Assembly: GCA_017881265.1 (NCBI GenBank)
Contig: JADGRA010000064.1
Location: forward strand, 1 to 56,920
Reading direction: 5' to 3'
From: Myxococcaceae bacterium
GTDB lineage: Bacteria > Myxococcota > Myxococcia > Myxococcales > Myxococcaceae
Length of the DNA stretch: 56,920 nucleotides
Shown here piece by piece: positions 17,356-26,572 of the stretch (position 1 is its first letter; every line of letters starts with the position of its first letter). Both the position numbers and the translations under genes were made by a program. The notes beneath the pieces are model-generated. The model searched no databases. It had not been told where the DNA came from and saw only the letters and a list, made by a program, of their open reading frames with translations.

Positions 17356-18279
17356 CTAGCCAGCACCCTCAAGCGAGTCCAGCTCTGCCCGTGAGAGGCG
17401 TATTGCCGAGGCTGCAAGGTTGGAGCGCATCTTCTCCACGGTGCTTGCGGCAACGACGGCCGACACGGGAAAGGGCTGGTGAAAGAGAAAGGCCAGGGCA
17501 ATCTGCGCAGGCGTCGCATCGTGCTGGGATGCAAGCTCCTGCAGTCGCTGCTTCCTGGCCAGGTTGGCGGCACTTCTGTAGTAGCGGCTGCCGCGACGGT
17601 CAGAGAGCAGAAACCCAGACCCAAGCGGACCCCAGGCCAGCACGTGCAGCTGCGTTCGCTCGTAGAAGGCACGGGCAGCGCGGTTGGCCGCCCCAGCGAT
17701 GCTGACCGAGCCCGGCCACGGCGTCCGAATCCAGTCGAACACCGAGTCGTGGGGGCTGCTGGCAGCCATGGGCGGCAGGCCTTCCTGCTGCGCCAGTTGG
17801 TCGATGGCTTGGATTCGGGTGTGCGTCCAGTTCGAGACGCCCCAGGCGAGAATCCTTCCCGCCCGATGGGCGTCTCTCAGCGTCAGTACCATGGGCTCCA
17901 GCGGAGCGCCCGGGAAATCTCGGTGGAGCAGGTAGAGGTCGACCCTATCTGTCCGGAGCCGTCGCAGTGTGGCCTCCAAGTCGGCGGCGATGGCGGAGGA
18001 CTGCAGCCGGTTCGGACGCACCACCGGGTATGGGTGCGCCCCCTTGCTGATGAGAAAAAGCCGCGCCCGATGGCCGCCAGTAGCCATCCAGTCGCCGATG
18101 AGTCTCTCGGTTCCACCGAGTTGATAGGAGGCAGCCAAATCGAACGCCGTGCACCCGGCCTCCACCAGGGCATCCAGCAACCGGAAGGTGGCGTCACGAC
18201 TGGACTTCGTTGGAAACGGTGCTGGAAGGACGCTCCCGAGGCGCGCGGTCCCCACGACGACACGCGGAATCGCCAGCAT
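17356..18279 (-). CDS. Aldo/keto reductase
   Basis: A 307-residue NAD(P)H-dependent oxidoreductase with the (beta/alpha)8 fold. The catalytic tetrad can be followed: Asp and Tyr in AFDLAASYQLGG, Lys in FLISKGAHP and His in LYLLHRD. The NADP-binding C-terminal part has VAASTVEKMRSNL. ATG 18279 starts the conserved strand IPRVVVGTARLG; the long upstream extension in the same frame has no domain sequence. Its TAG stop abuts the GMC gene start with no gap. Together the two enzymes could interconvert alcohols, aldehydes or sugars; the substrate is unknown. Confidence 0.88.
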   Translation of the reverse strand: MLAIPRVVVGTARLGSVLPAPFPTKSSRDATFRLLDALVEAGCTAFDLAASYQLGGTERLIGDWMATGGHRARLFLISKGAHPYPVVRPNRLQSSAIAADLEATLRRLRTDRVDLYLLHRDFPGAPLEPMVLTLRDAHRAGRILAWGVSNWTHTRIQAIDQLAQQEGLPPMAASSPHDSVFDWIRTPWPGSVSIAGAANRAARAFYERTQLHVLAWGPLGSGFLLSDRRGSRYYRSAANLARKQRLQELASQHDATPAQIALAFLFHQPFPVSAVVAASTVEKMRSNLAASAIRLSRAELDSLEGAG

Positions 18280-18308
18280 AACGGCCTGCGTTCTAGCACG
18301 GCGCAACG

Positions 18309-18800
18309 TCAGGCCGAGCGAAGCAACCTCACACGCGGATTGGTCAGGTAGTTCAGGCTGCTCGTCACCAGAGCGGCGCCGATAGCCAGGTTCACCGCGC
18401 CTCGCCAGAACGGTGGCACGCCACCCAGATTGAGCGCGAGGCTGATGGCGGCCATCAGCGCAATGACAATCCAGCTCCGCGCGCCGTACACGCGGATGGG
18501 CCGAAGGTTTCCGCTGATTCCACCGAGCCGCTCGATGTTGCGACTGGCGGTCTTGCTCAAAAGGAACCGGCCCTTGGCGATGCCGATGGCGAGCGAAACC
18601 ACGCCCCCGAGGGCAATTAGCCCGAGCGCCACCCCTTCCTTTTCGGCTTGGAGCAAGCGGCTGGTGCCCAGCGAGCACAGAACCACCCCGCCCAGAAGCC
18701 ACAACGCAAAAGCCAGCCACGCAAGGCGCCTGGGCGAGAGGCGGACCGGCAACGCCAGCAGCACCAGTGCGATGAACGGCATGATGGGAGGTGTGCTCAT
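18309..18800 (-). CDS. Small integral membrane protein of unknown function
   Basis: A 163-residue protein with about four to five hydrophobic segments (IMPFIALVLLALPVRL, WLAFALWLLGGVVLC, GLIALGGVVSLAIGI, WIVIALMAAISLALNLGG) separated by short basic loops. No motif is recognised. It lies 29 bases upstream of the aldo/keto reductase on the same strand and may be co-transcribed. Start ATG 18800 is chosen because it begins the first hydrophobic helix; no good ribosome site is seen. Confidence 0.6.
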   Translation of the reverse strand: MSTPPIMPFIALVLLALPVRLSPRRLAWLAFALWLLGGVVLCSLGTSRLLQAEKEGVALGLIALGGVVSLAIGIAKGRFLLSKTASRNIERLGGISGNLRPIRVYGARSWIVIALMAAISLALNLGGVPPFWRGAVNLAIGAALVTSSLNYLTNPRVRLLRSA

Positions 18801-19140
18801 TGGGTTTACACGGGCGCCGACCGCGACGACTCTACCGCCACCATATTGACGTGTGCCCGCCGTCGACACCTCCAACCCCTTCATTGCCCCACGCGGAATC
18901 GACTTCCCTTGCCTCCTGTCGATGCTCGGCGACTCCTTCACATGTCGCGGGCCAACACGATTGTCTGTGCCGGGGGCAAGAGGGATTTGGCGATGCAGCT
19001 TGTCTTCACACCGATGATTTGGCGGCTCACGGAGCGACGGAAGCAGACGCTCGCCATCTAAAGAAAGCGAAGTCCGGCGGAACGCCGAGCGAGCCGCTGT
19101 AAACACCACTCTTCCCTGCGGTCGGCCCCCCCGCCGGCCG
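18801..19140. other. Stretch without a recognisable gene
   Basis: Between the end of the act operon and the membrane-protein gene. Only shadow frames are present. A transcription terminator for the act operon would be expected near 19100-19140, where GC-rich sequence (CCCCCCCGCCGGCCG) could form a weak hairpin, but there is no T-run on the appropriate strand. Confidence 0.45.
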
Positions 19141-20214
19141 TCACGCCGTCGCTGGCGCGGTCCCTGGCATGGGAGTGAGCTTGCCGCCCACGGACAGCAC
19201 GAACGCACCCAGCATCCCGAGGGCGATGAGGAGGTCTCGCAGCCCAAGCGGCGCGGTACCGGGCGCAGAAAGTGACGGCAGGACCATGAGATTGCAGTTC
19301 AGCCACAGGCCCAACAGTTGTCCCAGCAACACCGTCCGAAGAACCTGTGCGGACCGCCGACCCCGCGGGTTGAGCAGGCCGAGAAATGGGACGACGAACA
19401 CGAGGACGACGACTGCGGCCACGACTGCGCCCCAACCGTCGATGCTACGCCGGAGGGCGAAACCAATCTCGTCCGGAAGGTTCGCGTACCAAATGGTCAG
19501 GTATTGCGACCAGAAGAGGTAGGCCCAGAAGATGGACATCGTCAGAAGGAGCGCGGCTGCATCGAAGCGCTGCCGGTCAGAAAGGACGCCTCGCGCCATC
19601 CCGAGCAAGGTAACAAACCCAGCCCCCGCGATGAACGACCCAACGAAGACGTAGGGCCCGATGAGGGTATTGCCGTAGTCCAGCGCCGGCCCGAGGACAA
19701 AGTCGAACGCCCAGATGGACAGCACCGTTGCGAAGAGAAGGAGATAGACGACCGACGTGCGGACCGTTGGCCCCCCGGTTCCGGTGGTCGCGCGAAACGC
19801 GCCGTAGGCCAGCGCGAAGAGCACGGCATTGACAGCGAGCTGCCGCACGACGAGGAGCGGCGTTGCCAGCCAGCCCTCGGGATGGGGAATCCATGGCGCA
19901 AGCCCTGCCCCCGCCAGGATGACCACGAGCAGGACTGCAGCAGCTGGGAGAAAGGCGGTTGTCGTTCCGGCCAGCGGACCAAGCGGACGGGCCCAGCCTG
20001 CGTTGATGAGACGGAACAGCGCGCGAAATGCCACAGCGCCCACCGCGGCACCCACGAAGAAGAGCCAGCTCGCGATGAGGGCCGCGAACGCCCTGGGCGC
20101 ACCCCCGCCCGTCAGTCCGGTGGCGAAGGCCGCAACCCCAAGCGCGACGGCGGCGACGGCCGCCCACATCGCCTGCGGTCCAAGTGCCGCTTCCACGCGT
20201 TGCTTCCAGCTCAC
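19141..20214 (-). CDS. actF: Alternative complex III membrane subunit ActF
   Basis: A 357-residue membrane protein with about ten hydrophobic segments. It is the NrfD-unlike quinol-side subunit of alternative complex III, which oxidises quinol and passes electrons to cytochrome c or directly to an oxidase. Family features include ALYGNTLIGPYVF-like sequence (here DYGNTLIGPYVFVGSFIAG), FWAYLFWSQYLTIWYANLPDE and a late GLWLNCNLMVLPS. Start GTG 20214 overlaps the actE stop by four bases (GTGA). It is the last gene of the operon; no oxidase genes follow in this window. Confidence 0.9.
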   Translation of the reverse strand: MSWKQRVEAALGPQAMWAAVAAVALGVAAFATGLTGGGAPRAFAALIASWLFFVGAAVGAVAFRALFRLINAGWARPLGPLAGTTTAFLPAAAVLLVVILAGAGLAPWIPHPEGWLATPLLVVRQLAVNAVLFALAYGAFRATTGTGGPTVRTSVVYLLLFATVLSIWAFDFVLGPALDYGNTLIGPYVFVGSFIAGAGFVTLLGMARGVLSDRQRFDAAALLLTMSIFWAYLFWSQYLTIWYANLPDEIGFALRRSIDGWGAVVAAVVVLVFVVPFLGLLNPRGRRSAQVLRTVLLGQLLGLWLNCNLMVLPSLSAPGTAPLGLRDLLIALGMLGAFVLSVGGKLTPMPGTAPATA

Positions 20215-20729
20215 CGGCCACTCCCTTCGGGCGCGACCGAAGTACAGCCCTCGGCCTGTAGCAAGCGCACGTACGCGACGGCATCCCAGCGGTCCCGTGA
20301 ACTCGTCCCCTCGCGCATCGTGGGCATGGCGCGCCCGCCCGCGGTGAGCGTGCCGTAGAGGTATCCATCACTGCGGTTGCAGATGGAACCGTGGCGCAGG
20401 TTTGGCGCCGGCGGGAACTTGGCCGAGACGGGACCATCCCCCTTCCCTTCGGGTCCATGGCACGGCGTGCAATGGATGGCGAAGATGCCCCGGCCGCGCG
20501 CCGCCGCGCTTGCGTCCAGGGGGTACGGCGATTTCACGTCCGAGACGTCTTCGCGGTCGGCCAGCGTCTCCACGCCGCCCAGGGGAATAGCGCCAGCAGG
20601 CGCCGCACGTGCTTCCGCACCAGGCCGGACGATGGGTTGCACGTCCATGCTGGCTGGCCACTGCTTGTTTTCGCAGCCGCCCGCAACCAGCCCAACCAGG
20701 AGTGTGGCCCAATGGGCACGGCAGCTCAT
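20211..20729 (-). CDS. actE: Alternative complex III monoheme cytochrome c subunit ActE
   Basis: A 172-residue periplasmic lipoprotein-type cytochrome. The signal ends in a lipobox (LLVGLVAGGC), giving a membrane anchor. One c-heme site CTPCH sits in GIFAIHCTPCHGPEGKGDGPV, and the axial Met is likely in AMPTMREG. The MQ-rich DVQPIVRP segment typical of ActE is present (SMDVQPIVRPGAE). Start and stop overlap actD and actF by four bases each, giving tight coupling. Confidence 0.9.
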   Translation of the reverse strand: MSCRAHWATLLVGLVAGGCENKQWPASMDVQPIVRPGAEARAAPAGAIPLGGVETLADREDVSDVKSPYPLDASAAARGRGIFAIHCTPCHGPEGKGDGPVSAKFPPAPNLRHGSICNRSDGYLYGTLTAGGRAMPTMREGTSSRDRWDAVAYVRLLQAEGCTSVAPEGSGR

Positions 20730-21232
20730 GGTGTGACCTCCGCCAGGGCGCCGCCGAGGACACCGCGAGCTGCGTCGCGGAGCTTCGGGTCCATGCCGGC
20801 CAGGGAAACCGTCACCACGATGCGCTCGCTGCTGACGAGGTCGCGCACGGCTTTGGCAACCTTGCGCCGCGAATGGGCCGAGAAGATGGCCAGCGCCAAG
20901 AAGTTCGACGCCCCGGCGAAAAGCATGGTCAGCTCGAACATCACCACCCCGAAGGCCGTCCAGGCGACGATGGGCTTGCCGCCGACGATGAGGCCCAGGG
21001 CCTTGGAGGTGCCGACCTCGAGGGCCGTCGCACAGGCGAGCCCGGTCAACCCCCCGACGAGCGCCACCCAGCCCAGCGCGCGCGAGTGGCCGGTGTGCTC
21101 GACCTCGTGCACCACTGGGAACGCAGCGGGGCTCGAGACCTGCGCGTTGGACACTCCGCGGTCGCGCAGGCTCAGCACCGCGCGCAGCGCCTCATCGGGG
21201 TCAGCGTAGACCGCCACCAGTTCCTCAGGCAT
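20726..21232 (-). CDS. actD: Alternative complex III subunit ActD (DUF3341)
   Basis: A 168-residue protein with an N-terminal ferredoxin-like domain (ELVAVYADPDEALRAVLSLRD) and two hydrophobic helices (LGWVALVGGLTGLACATAL and IVAWTAFGVVMFELTMLFAG), which is the DUF3341 layout of ActD, a subunit at the membrane face of alternative complex III. The C-terminal soluble tail (RKVAKAVRDLVSSERIVV) resembles a perioplasmic or cytoplasmic ferredoxin-like repeat. Start ATG 21232 overlaps the end of actC by eight bases. Confidence 0.88.
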   Translation of the reverse strand: MPEELVAVYADPDEALRAVLSLRDRGVSNAQVSSPAAFPVVHEVEHTGHSRALGWVALVGGLTGLACATALEVGTSKALGLIVGGKPIVAWTAFGVVMFELTMLFAGASNFLALAIFSAHSRRKVAKAVRDLVSSERIVVTVSLAGMDPKLRDAARGVLGGALAEVTP

Positions 21233-22559
21233 GGCTGGCCTCGGGGGTGACAGCGGCGTCAACGGCGTGCTGGCTCTGCATACTTTCGGAAATGGCCATG
21301 CAGGGGAACAGCTTGATGAAGATGAGAAAGAGCATGAGGAACCAACCAAATCCCCCAAGACAGATGAAGGACTCCTTCCAGCTGGGGATGTAATTCCCCC
21401 AATTCTGAGACACGAAACTTCTGGCCAGCGTGGTCACGATGAACAGAAAGCGCTCGAACCACATCCCGACCGTGACCAGCACCGAGATGGTGATGAGGGT
21501 CGGCAAGTGATTTCGTGCCCGTGACCAGAACAGCGCCAGTGGCGCGACGCTGTTGGAAATCACCACACCCCAGAACACCGGCGCGTACGTTCCCGTCGCG
21601 CGCCACCGGAACACTTCCATCTCCGCCTTGCTCCCCCGGTAGAACGCCATGAAGAACTCGGTGGCGTACACGAAGGTCATCACCAGCGACATCGCGAGCA
21701 ACAGCTTCGCGAGCATGTCGAAGTGCTTCGGAGTGATGTAGCGCTCGAGGTGATAGCCGCGCCGGAGTCCGGACAGCAGAAGCACCGCGACGGCGATGCC
21801 CGAGAAGATGGCTCCCGCGACGAAATAGGGCGCAAAGATGGCCGAGTGCCAGCCCGGCATCACCGTCATTGCGAAGTCCCAGGACACCACGCTGTGCACG
21901 GACACAGCGAGCGGAATCACGACGCCGGCGAAGATGGGGTAGGCCTTCTCGAAAATCCGCCACTCCCCATCCGTCCCCGAGAAGCCGAGCGAGAGCACGC
22001 GGTACAGCGGGCGTCGCCAGCTCTTCACCTGCCTCGCGAGGAGCGCCAGGTCCGGAAGCATCCCCATGTACAGGAAGAGCATGCTCACCGTGACGTAGGA
22101 CGTGATTGCAAAGACGTCCCAGGTCAGCGGTGACCGGAAGTTCATCCACAGCTGTCGCTGGTTCGGATAAGGCAAGACGAAGAAGAAGAGCCAGGAACGT
22201 CCGATGTGAACGATGGGGTAGAGGCCGGCGGTCATGATGGTGAACACCGTCATCGCCTCGGCGGAACGCCCGATGGCTGCACGCAGCGGGGAGCGCGTGA
22301 AGAAGAGGATGGCCGAGACCAGCGTCCCCGAGTGACTCACCCCGATGAAGAAGACGAAGGTGGTGATGAGCGCGCCCCACATCACCGGTTCATTCAGCCC
22401 GGTGATTCCCAGACCCTGGCGCAGGGCCACCGACCAGGCCCAGCCTCCCAAAGCGACGAGGGACAGGGCGATGCCGAGCGCGAGCCAATAGCGCCAGGTC
22501 GTCTCCGACATGGTCGCTACGGTGTCCTTCTCAATTTGCGCCAGACTGACTTCGCTCAC
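21225..22559 (-). CDS. actC: Alternative complex III quinol-oxidising membrane subunit ActC (NrfD/PsrC family)
   Basis: A 444-residue integral membrane protein with about ten helices of the NrfD/PsrC fold, the quinol-binding core of alternative complex III. Characteristic segments are GVSHSGTLVSAILFFTRSPLR, GRSWLFFFVLPYPNQRQLWMNF, SVHSVVSWDFAMTVMPGWHS and FMAFYRGSKAEMEVF. The GTG at 22559 overlaps the actB stop (GTGA); ATG at about 22511 is an alternative that would remove 16 residues. The frame is open further upstream inside actB but that is a shadow. Confidence 0.93.
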   Translation of the reverse strand: MSEVSLAQIEKDTVATMSETTWRYWLALGIALSLVALGGWAWSVALRQGLGITGLNEPVMWGALITTFVFFIGVSHSGTLVSAILFFTRSPLRAAIGRSAEAMTVFTIMTAGLYPIVHIGRSWLFFFVLPYPNQRQLWMNFRSPLTWDVFAITSYVTVSMLFLYMGMLPDLALLARQVKSWRRPLYRVLSLGFSGTDGEWRIFEKAYPIFAGVVIPLAVSVHSVVSWDFAMTVMPGWHSAIFAPYFVAGAIFSGIAVAVLLLSGLRRGYHLERYITPKHFDMLAKLLLAMSLVMTFVYATEFFMAFYRGSKAEMEVFRWRATGTYAPVFWGVVISNSVAPLALFWSRARNHLPTLITISVLVTVGMWFERFLFIVTTLARSFVSQNWGNYIPSWKESFICLGGFGWFLMLFLIFIKLFPCMAISESMQSQHAVDAAVTPEASHA

Positions 22560-25342
22560 GTCGAGCCTCTTCGGCGGCGGGCCAGATAGAAAACGCCCGG
22601 TTGGGTGTTGAGTTCCTCCAGCAACTTGTAGGCGCGCCCATCCGCCGCCCTTCGGGCGATGGCGGAATTGGGGTCCTTCAAGTCGCCGAAGACGATGGCT
22701 TGCGTCGGGCAGGATGCGGCGCAGGCAGAGACAATGTCTCCGTCGCGGAGCCCCCTCTTTTCGAACTTGGCCTGCTCCTCCCCCGTGCGGATTCGCTGAG
22801 AGCAGAGGGTGCACTTCTCGGTGACCCCTCGCTCGCGAACGGTCACGTCCGGGTTGAGGCCAAGCCGCTCCGACGGAGCCCGCGGCCAGTCGTAGAAATT
22901 GAACCGACGGACGCCGTAGGGGCAGTTGTTCTCGCAGTACCGGGTTCCGATGCATCGCGCGTAGACCTGTGCGTTGAGGCCCTCAGGGGTGTGGTAGGTG
23001 GCGAATGTCGGGCAGACCGACTCGCAGGGGGCGGCCGTACAGTGCTGGCACCCGAGCGGCAGGTAGGAAACCTCGGGCGTGCCATGGCTCTTGTCGACGT
23101 CGGCCATGATGGGAAGCCACGACATCGAGCGACCGCGCGCGACCTGGTCGGCGCCAACAATGGCGAGGTTGTTCTCGACGTAGCACGCGGCGGTGCAGGC
23201 TCCACAGCCGTTGCAACGATCGAGGTCGATGGAGAGCGCCCAGTGATGGACCGGGTGCTCGACGGGCGGATACATCGACGGCAGCGGCACGGCCGGCGGC
23301 AGCGCGGCCGCCGGCGCCTCGACGGTGCGGACGAGCTTCTCCGCGCCCTTGGCTCCCCCGACGCCGGTGTGCGACCGCTCCACCCTGCCCCCGGTGCGGC
23401 GAAGCGTCACGCGCGCACCGGCCCCGATGAAACCCTTGCTCTCGAGGAGCGCCGTCGCATCGCCGACCGGAACCGCGGCGACCCCCGCGCGGACCGAATC
23501 CGTCACGAAGGCCGGCAGCTCGCAGCGACCGCCAGGCCCCTCCAGGGCCAGGACGTCTCCCGTTTTCAGCCCGAGGGGAGAGGCAGTCGTCGAGTTCAGC
23601 TCGACCCACCCCGTCCATGAAAACCCCGAAAGCGGGTCGGGAATCTCCTGGAGCAGCGCGCTTCTTGGCTGCCGACCGTCGAGGTGTCGGAAGGTCGGCG
23701 CAATCACCAGCGGAAGGCCCTGCTCCGGGCCGTGGAAGGTGACAACGGACGGGAGCTGGGCAAGCACACCCGCCGAAAGCGATGGAACAACTGCCGCGAC
23801 CTCCTCCAGGCGGAACCCTTGCTCGATTTCCTTCGGCTGGAAGGTCGCCCTGAGCGCCTCTCCGAACGTCTCCTTCGGAAGACCGGTCGTCTTCCCGAGG
23901 ACGCGCGCGACGGCAAGGAACTCATCAGCGGCTGCGCGCGTCCCGAGGACCGGCTCCATCACCGGCTGCTGGATGCCCACGACGCCCGGACGCGTCCTGA
24001 CGTCCGACCAGTTTTCGAGGAAGTAGTTGTCGGGAAGCACCAGATGGGCCTTGCGGGCCGTGTCATCCAGTTCATTGACGAAGGTCGCGATGAACGGGAC
24101 GCGGGCCAGGGCTCCGGTGAGGCCGGCGTAGACCGGACCGTAGCCAGCCGGGTCGGCATGGTGGAAGACGACGGCACCGACGTCCCCCGCTGCGGCCTTC
24201 CGGGTCAGCTCTGCCAGCTCCATGGAGGGCTGAGCGGGGGCGGCCGGGAAGAAGCGCAGCGTTTGCCCGACGTTTCCAAGCACGGCGTTGAGGACCTGGA
24301 CCGTCTCGGCGAGCGCTGCGGCGTCAGCGCCTGCGACGGCGCGGCCCGGCCCGAGACAAAGGCTCGGACGTGCGCTGAGCAGCGCGGTCGCAACCTCCTG
24401 CAGCCTCTTGGGGTCGATTCGGGTGCGGGCAGCGACCGTGGCGGCGTCAAACGGAGCCAGCCGGCGCTGGAGGTTTTCGAGGGTGCCAGGTTCCAGCCCC
24501 GCTCGCGACCCGGCACGGTCGACCACCTGACGGAGCAGTCCAAGGACGAAGATGCTCTCCGTCCCTGGCTCCACCGAAATCCACTGGTCGGCCGCGGCCG
24601 CCGTCAGCGAGAGCCGGGGGCCGACGTAGATTGACCTGCCTCCGGCGGCACGCTGGTCGGCGAAGGCACGCGCTTGCTCAACCGGCGAGCCCTCCTCCAC
24701 GAAGTCATCTCCGATGGAGAGAATCAGCTTGGCCGATGCGAGGTCGGGGACGGCACGAAGGGCCGTGCCGAAGGCACGCTCCTGTCCCTGCCGCAGCCAG
24801 GGCCGGTCCATGGGGTCGAAGGTGACGACCTGCGCCGGAGCCTGCCCCAGTGCCTCGAGCCACGTGCCAAACAGCTTGCCGAGCTGGCCCGTCTCCGGAC
24901 GGGTGACGACAACCACCAGCTTCTTGTCGTCGAGCGCGCGCTGAAGGCCCGCGGCAAACTGCTTTTCGGCCTCTCCCCAGTCAATCTCCTTCTCGCCGGC
25001 GCGCGGCGTGCCGAGGCGCCCAGGCGCGTACAGCCCCTCGATGGAGGCTTGGCCGCGCGGGCACAGTGCACCGCGCCCGATGGGGTAGTCAGGATTGCCC
25101 TCCAGCTTGACGGCACGTCCCTCCCGCACCCGGGCGGTCGCCCCGCAGGAAGCCGGGCACTCGCGACAAACGGTGCGGTAGTGGCGCGCCAAGCCTGGGG
25201 TTGCGTCGTCGGGTGGAATGGCGTGCGGGACCAGGTACCGCGGAAGCTTGTCCGAGCAACCTGCCAGGGCCCCTGTCCCGAGAGCGCCAACCGCGGTCCC
25301 GAGGAAGCCTCTTCGTGAAACCTTCATCGGTGGTTTCCCCAT
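22556..25342 (-). CDS. actB: Alternative complex III iron-sulfur subunit ActB (molybdopterin-type domain plus ferredoxin domain)
   Basis: A 928-residue periplasmic protein with a Tat signal (RRGFLG near residue 8). Domain 1 is a molybdopterin-oxidoreductase-like fold with an N-terminal Cys cluster (CRECPASCG ... ALCPRG); in this family it carries no molybdenum. Domain 2 at the C-terminus is a ferredoxin array: CNGCGACTAACYVENN, CQHCTAAPCESVCPT, CIGTRYCENNCPYG, CTLCSQ and CAASCPT, enough for three 4Fe-4S and one 3Fe-4S centre. It passes electrons from ActC toward the heme subunits. ATG 25342 shares one base with the actA stop (TGATG). Confidence 0.95.
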   Translation of the reverse strand: MGKPPMKVSRRGFLGTAVGALGTGALAGCSDKLPRYLVPHAIPPDDATPGLARHYRTVCRECPASCGATARVREGRAVKLEGNPDYPIGRGALCPRGQASIEGLYAPGRLGTPRAGEKEIDWGEAEKQFAAGLQRALDDKKLVVVVTRPETGQLGKLFGTWLEALGQAPAQVVTFDPMDRPWLRQGQERAFGTALRAVPDLASAKLILSIGDDFVEEGSPVEQARAFADQRAAGGRSIYVGPRLSLTAAAADQWISVEPGTESIFVLGLLRQVVDRAGSRAGLEPGTLENLQRRLAPFDAATVAARTRIDPKRLQEVATALLSARPSLCLGPGRAVAGADAAALAETVQVLNAVLGNVGQTLRFFPAAPAQPSMELAELTRKAAAGDVGAVVFHHADPAGYGPVYAGLTGALARVPFIATFVNELDDTARKAHLVLPDNYFLENWSDVRTRPGVVGIQQPVMEPVLGTRAAADEFLAVARVLGKTTGLPKETFGEALRATFQPKEIEQGFRLEEVAAVVPSLSAGVLAQLPSVVTFHGPEQGLPLVIAPTFRHLDGRQPRSALLQEIPDPLSGFSWTGWVELNSTTASPLGLKTGDVLALEGPGGRCELPAFVTDSVRAGVAAVPVGDATALLESKGFIGAGARVTLRRTGGRVERSHTGVGGAKGAEKLVRTVEAPAAALPPAVPLPSMYPPVEHPVHHWALSIDLDRCNGCGACTAACYVENNLAIVGADQVARGRSMSWLPIMADVDKSHGTPEVSYLPLGCQHCTAAPCESVCPTFATYHTPEGLNAQVYARCIGTRYCENNCPYGVRRFNFYDWPRAPSERLGLNPDVTVRERGVTEKCTLCSQRIRTGEEQAKFEKRGLRDGDIVSACAASCPTQAIVFGDLKDPNSAIARRAADGRAYKLLEELNTQPGVFYLARRRRGST

Positions 25343-25908
25343 CACTTGTGGCACACCAGGCAGTCGCGGGACGCGTTGCGTTCCTCGTGGCACGTCAGAC
25401 AGCGGCCCATCGTGAAGGGCTTCTCCTGGCGGACAATCTTTCCCGCTGCCACGTCACCGTGACACTCCTTGCACTCGACCTTGGCTCTGACATGCATGCG
25501 GTGGGAGAAGTAGATGAAATCCGGCACCGCGAAGACGCGCTCCCAGCGGAGTGGCTGCCCGTCCTCGAAGCGCTTCACCAGGATTTGCACCTCGGGCTTG
25601 TCCTTGCCGACGAACTTGTGACAGCCCATGCACTTGCGTCCCGATGGCAGCCCCGCGCTGGGCGACTTGTCGGCATAAGCGTGGCAGTCCAGGCACGGGA
25701 TTTTGAACTGGCCGGCGTGAATCTGGTGGTTGAAGGGCACCTCGCCAGCCGGACTCGGCTGGCCAGGTGGCACCTCCGCGATGGCAGGCGGGGGCACGGG
25801 CGCAGCAGCTGATTGTGGATGCGCCTCGAAGGAGCCAAACGCGATGGCGATGGCAACCAGCGCGAGGGCAACCCCCGTCCAGCGGGCACTTCGACCAGGC
25901 CTAGACAT
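25342..25908 (-). CDS. actA: Alternative complex III pentaheme cytochrome c subunit ActA
   Basis: A 188-residue membrane-anchored periplasmic cytochrome. One N-terminal helix (VALALVAIAIAFGSFEA) precedes five c-heme sites: CLDCH, CMGCH, CKECH, CLTCH and CLVCH, the last at the C-terminus (CLVCHK). The distal His residues FNHQIHAG and FSHRMHVR are typical axial ligands of this family. It starts the act core after a cupredoxin-like gene, with six bases between them. Confidence 0.94.
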   Translation of the reverse strand: MSRPGRSARWTGVALALVAIAIAFGSFEAHPQSAAAPVPPPAIAEVPPGQPSPAGEVPFNHQIHAGQFKIPCLDCHAYADKSPSAGLPSGRKCMGCHKFVGKDKPEVQILVKRFEDGQPLRWERVFAVPDFIYFSHRMHVRAKVECKECHGDVAAGKIVRQEKPFTMGRCLTCHEERNASRDCLVCHK

Positions 25909-25914
25909 CGCCGC

Positions 25915-26514
25915 TCAGCGCTTGACTGAGAGATTCTGCGTAACGGTCTTGCCAGCCACGACGGTGACCGTCTCGGGGGCGGCCTTCAGCTTGTTCGCGT
26001 TCCAGACTTCGAGCTGCCAGGTCCCCGGCGGCACGTCCTTGAGGGTGTAGTTGCCCTTGGCGTCCACCGCCGCGGAGTAGGGGTTCTGGCCGACGAAGAT
26101 GTAGGCCAGCATCTCGGGGTGGATGCTGCAGAGCTGCGCGTAGACGCCGGTCTTCTTGAACGTGTAGCTGGCTTCCTCGCCCTTGGCGAAGTTGCCGAGA
26201 TTGTAGCTTTCACCATCGGGCGAGTAGACGTTGTGGGCGACGGCGTCGCTATTCAGAAACCGCACCGTGTCGCCCACGGTCACCGCCATGACGCGGGGGA
26301 TGAACTTCATCCCCTTCTGGTCCATGGCCAGTTTCTTGGGTGTGTACGTCCCGGGCACCAACTTCAGGTACACCACCGTGTCTTCCATGTACTTCGTCGG
26401 CGTGACGTCTACCTTGCCGGTGACGGTCCCTCCTTCAGCGAGCGCCACCGCAGGGAGGCAGAGGGCGAGGACGGCGATGAGGGGACGAACTGGGGCGCAT
26501 ACGCTGGGCGTCAA
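25915..26514 (-). CDS. Periplasmic cupredoxin-like (plastocyanin-type) protein
   Basis: A 199-residue exported protein. After a signal peptide ending AVALAEGG come two beta-sandwich parts: a cupredoxin-like domain with VTVGDTVRFLNSDAVAHNVYSPDG (first ligand His) and VYAQLCSIHPEMLAYIFVG, where C-S-I-H-P-E-M supplies Cys, His and Met of a type 1 copper site, followed by a carboxypeptidase-regulatory-like domain (GNYTLKDVPPGTWQLEVWN). The start appears to be TTG 26514, seven bases after AGGAGG; no ATG or GTG is available. It lies between a cytochrome-porin gene and actA, so an electron-transfer role with alternative complex III is likely. Confidence 0.8.
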   Translation of the reverse strand: MTPSVCAPVRPLIAVLALCLPAVALAEGGTVTGKVDVTPTKYMEDTVVYLKLVPGTYTPKKLAMDQKGMKFIPRVMAVTVGDTVRFLNSDAVAHNVYSPDGESYNLGNFAKGEEASYTFKKTGVYAQLCSIHPEMLAYIFVGQNPYSAAVDAKGNYTLKDVPPGTWQLEVWNANKLKAAPETVTVVAGKTVTQNLSVKR

Positions 26515-26572
26515 GGTGTGACCTCCTGGAACAGAAATGGTTGGATGGAACGTTGCTTCGCAGAGACACACC

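Noticed and set aside
19318-20358. Plus-strand frame opposite actF
   Set aside because: Antisense shadow; no domain and no ribosome binding site.
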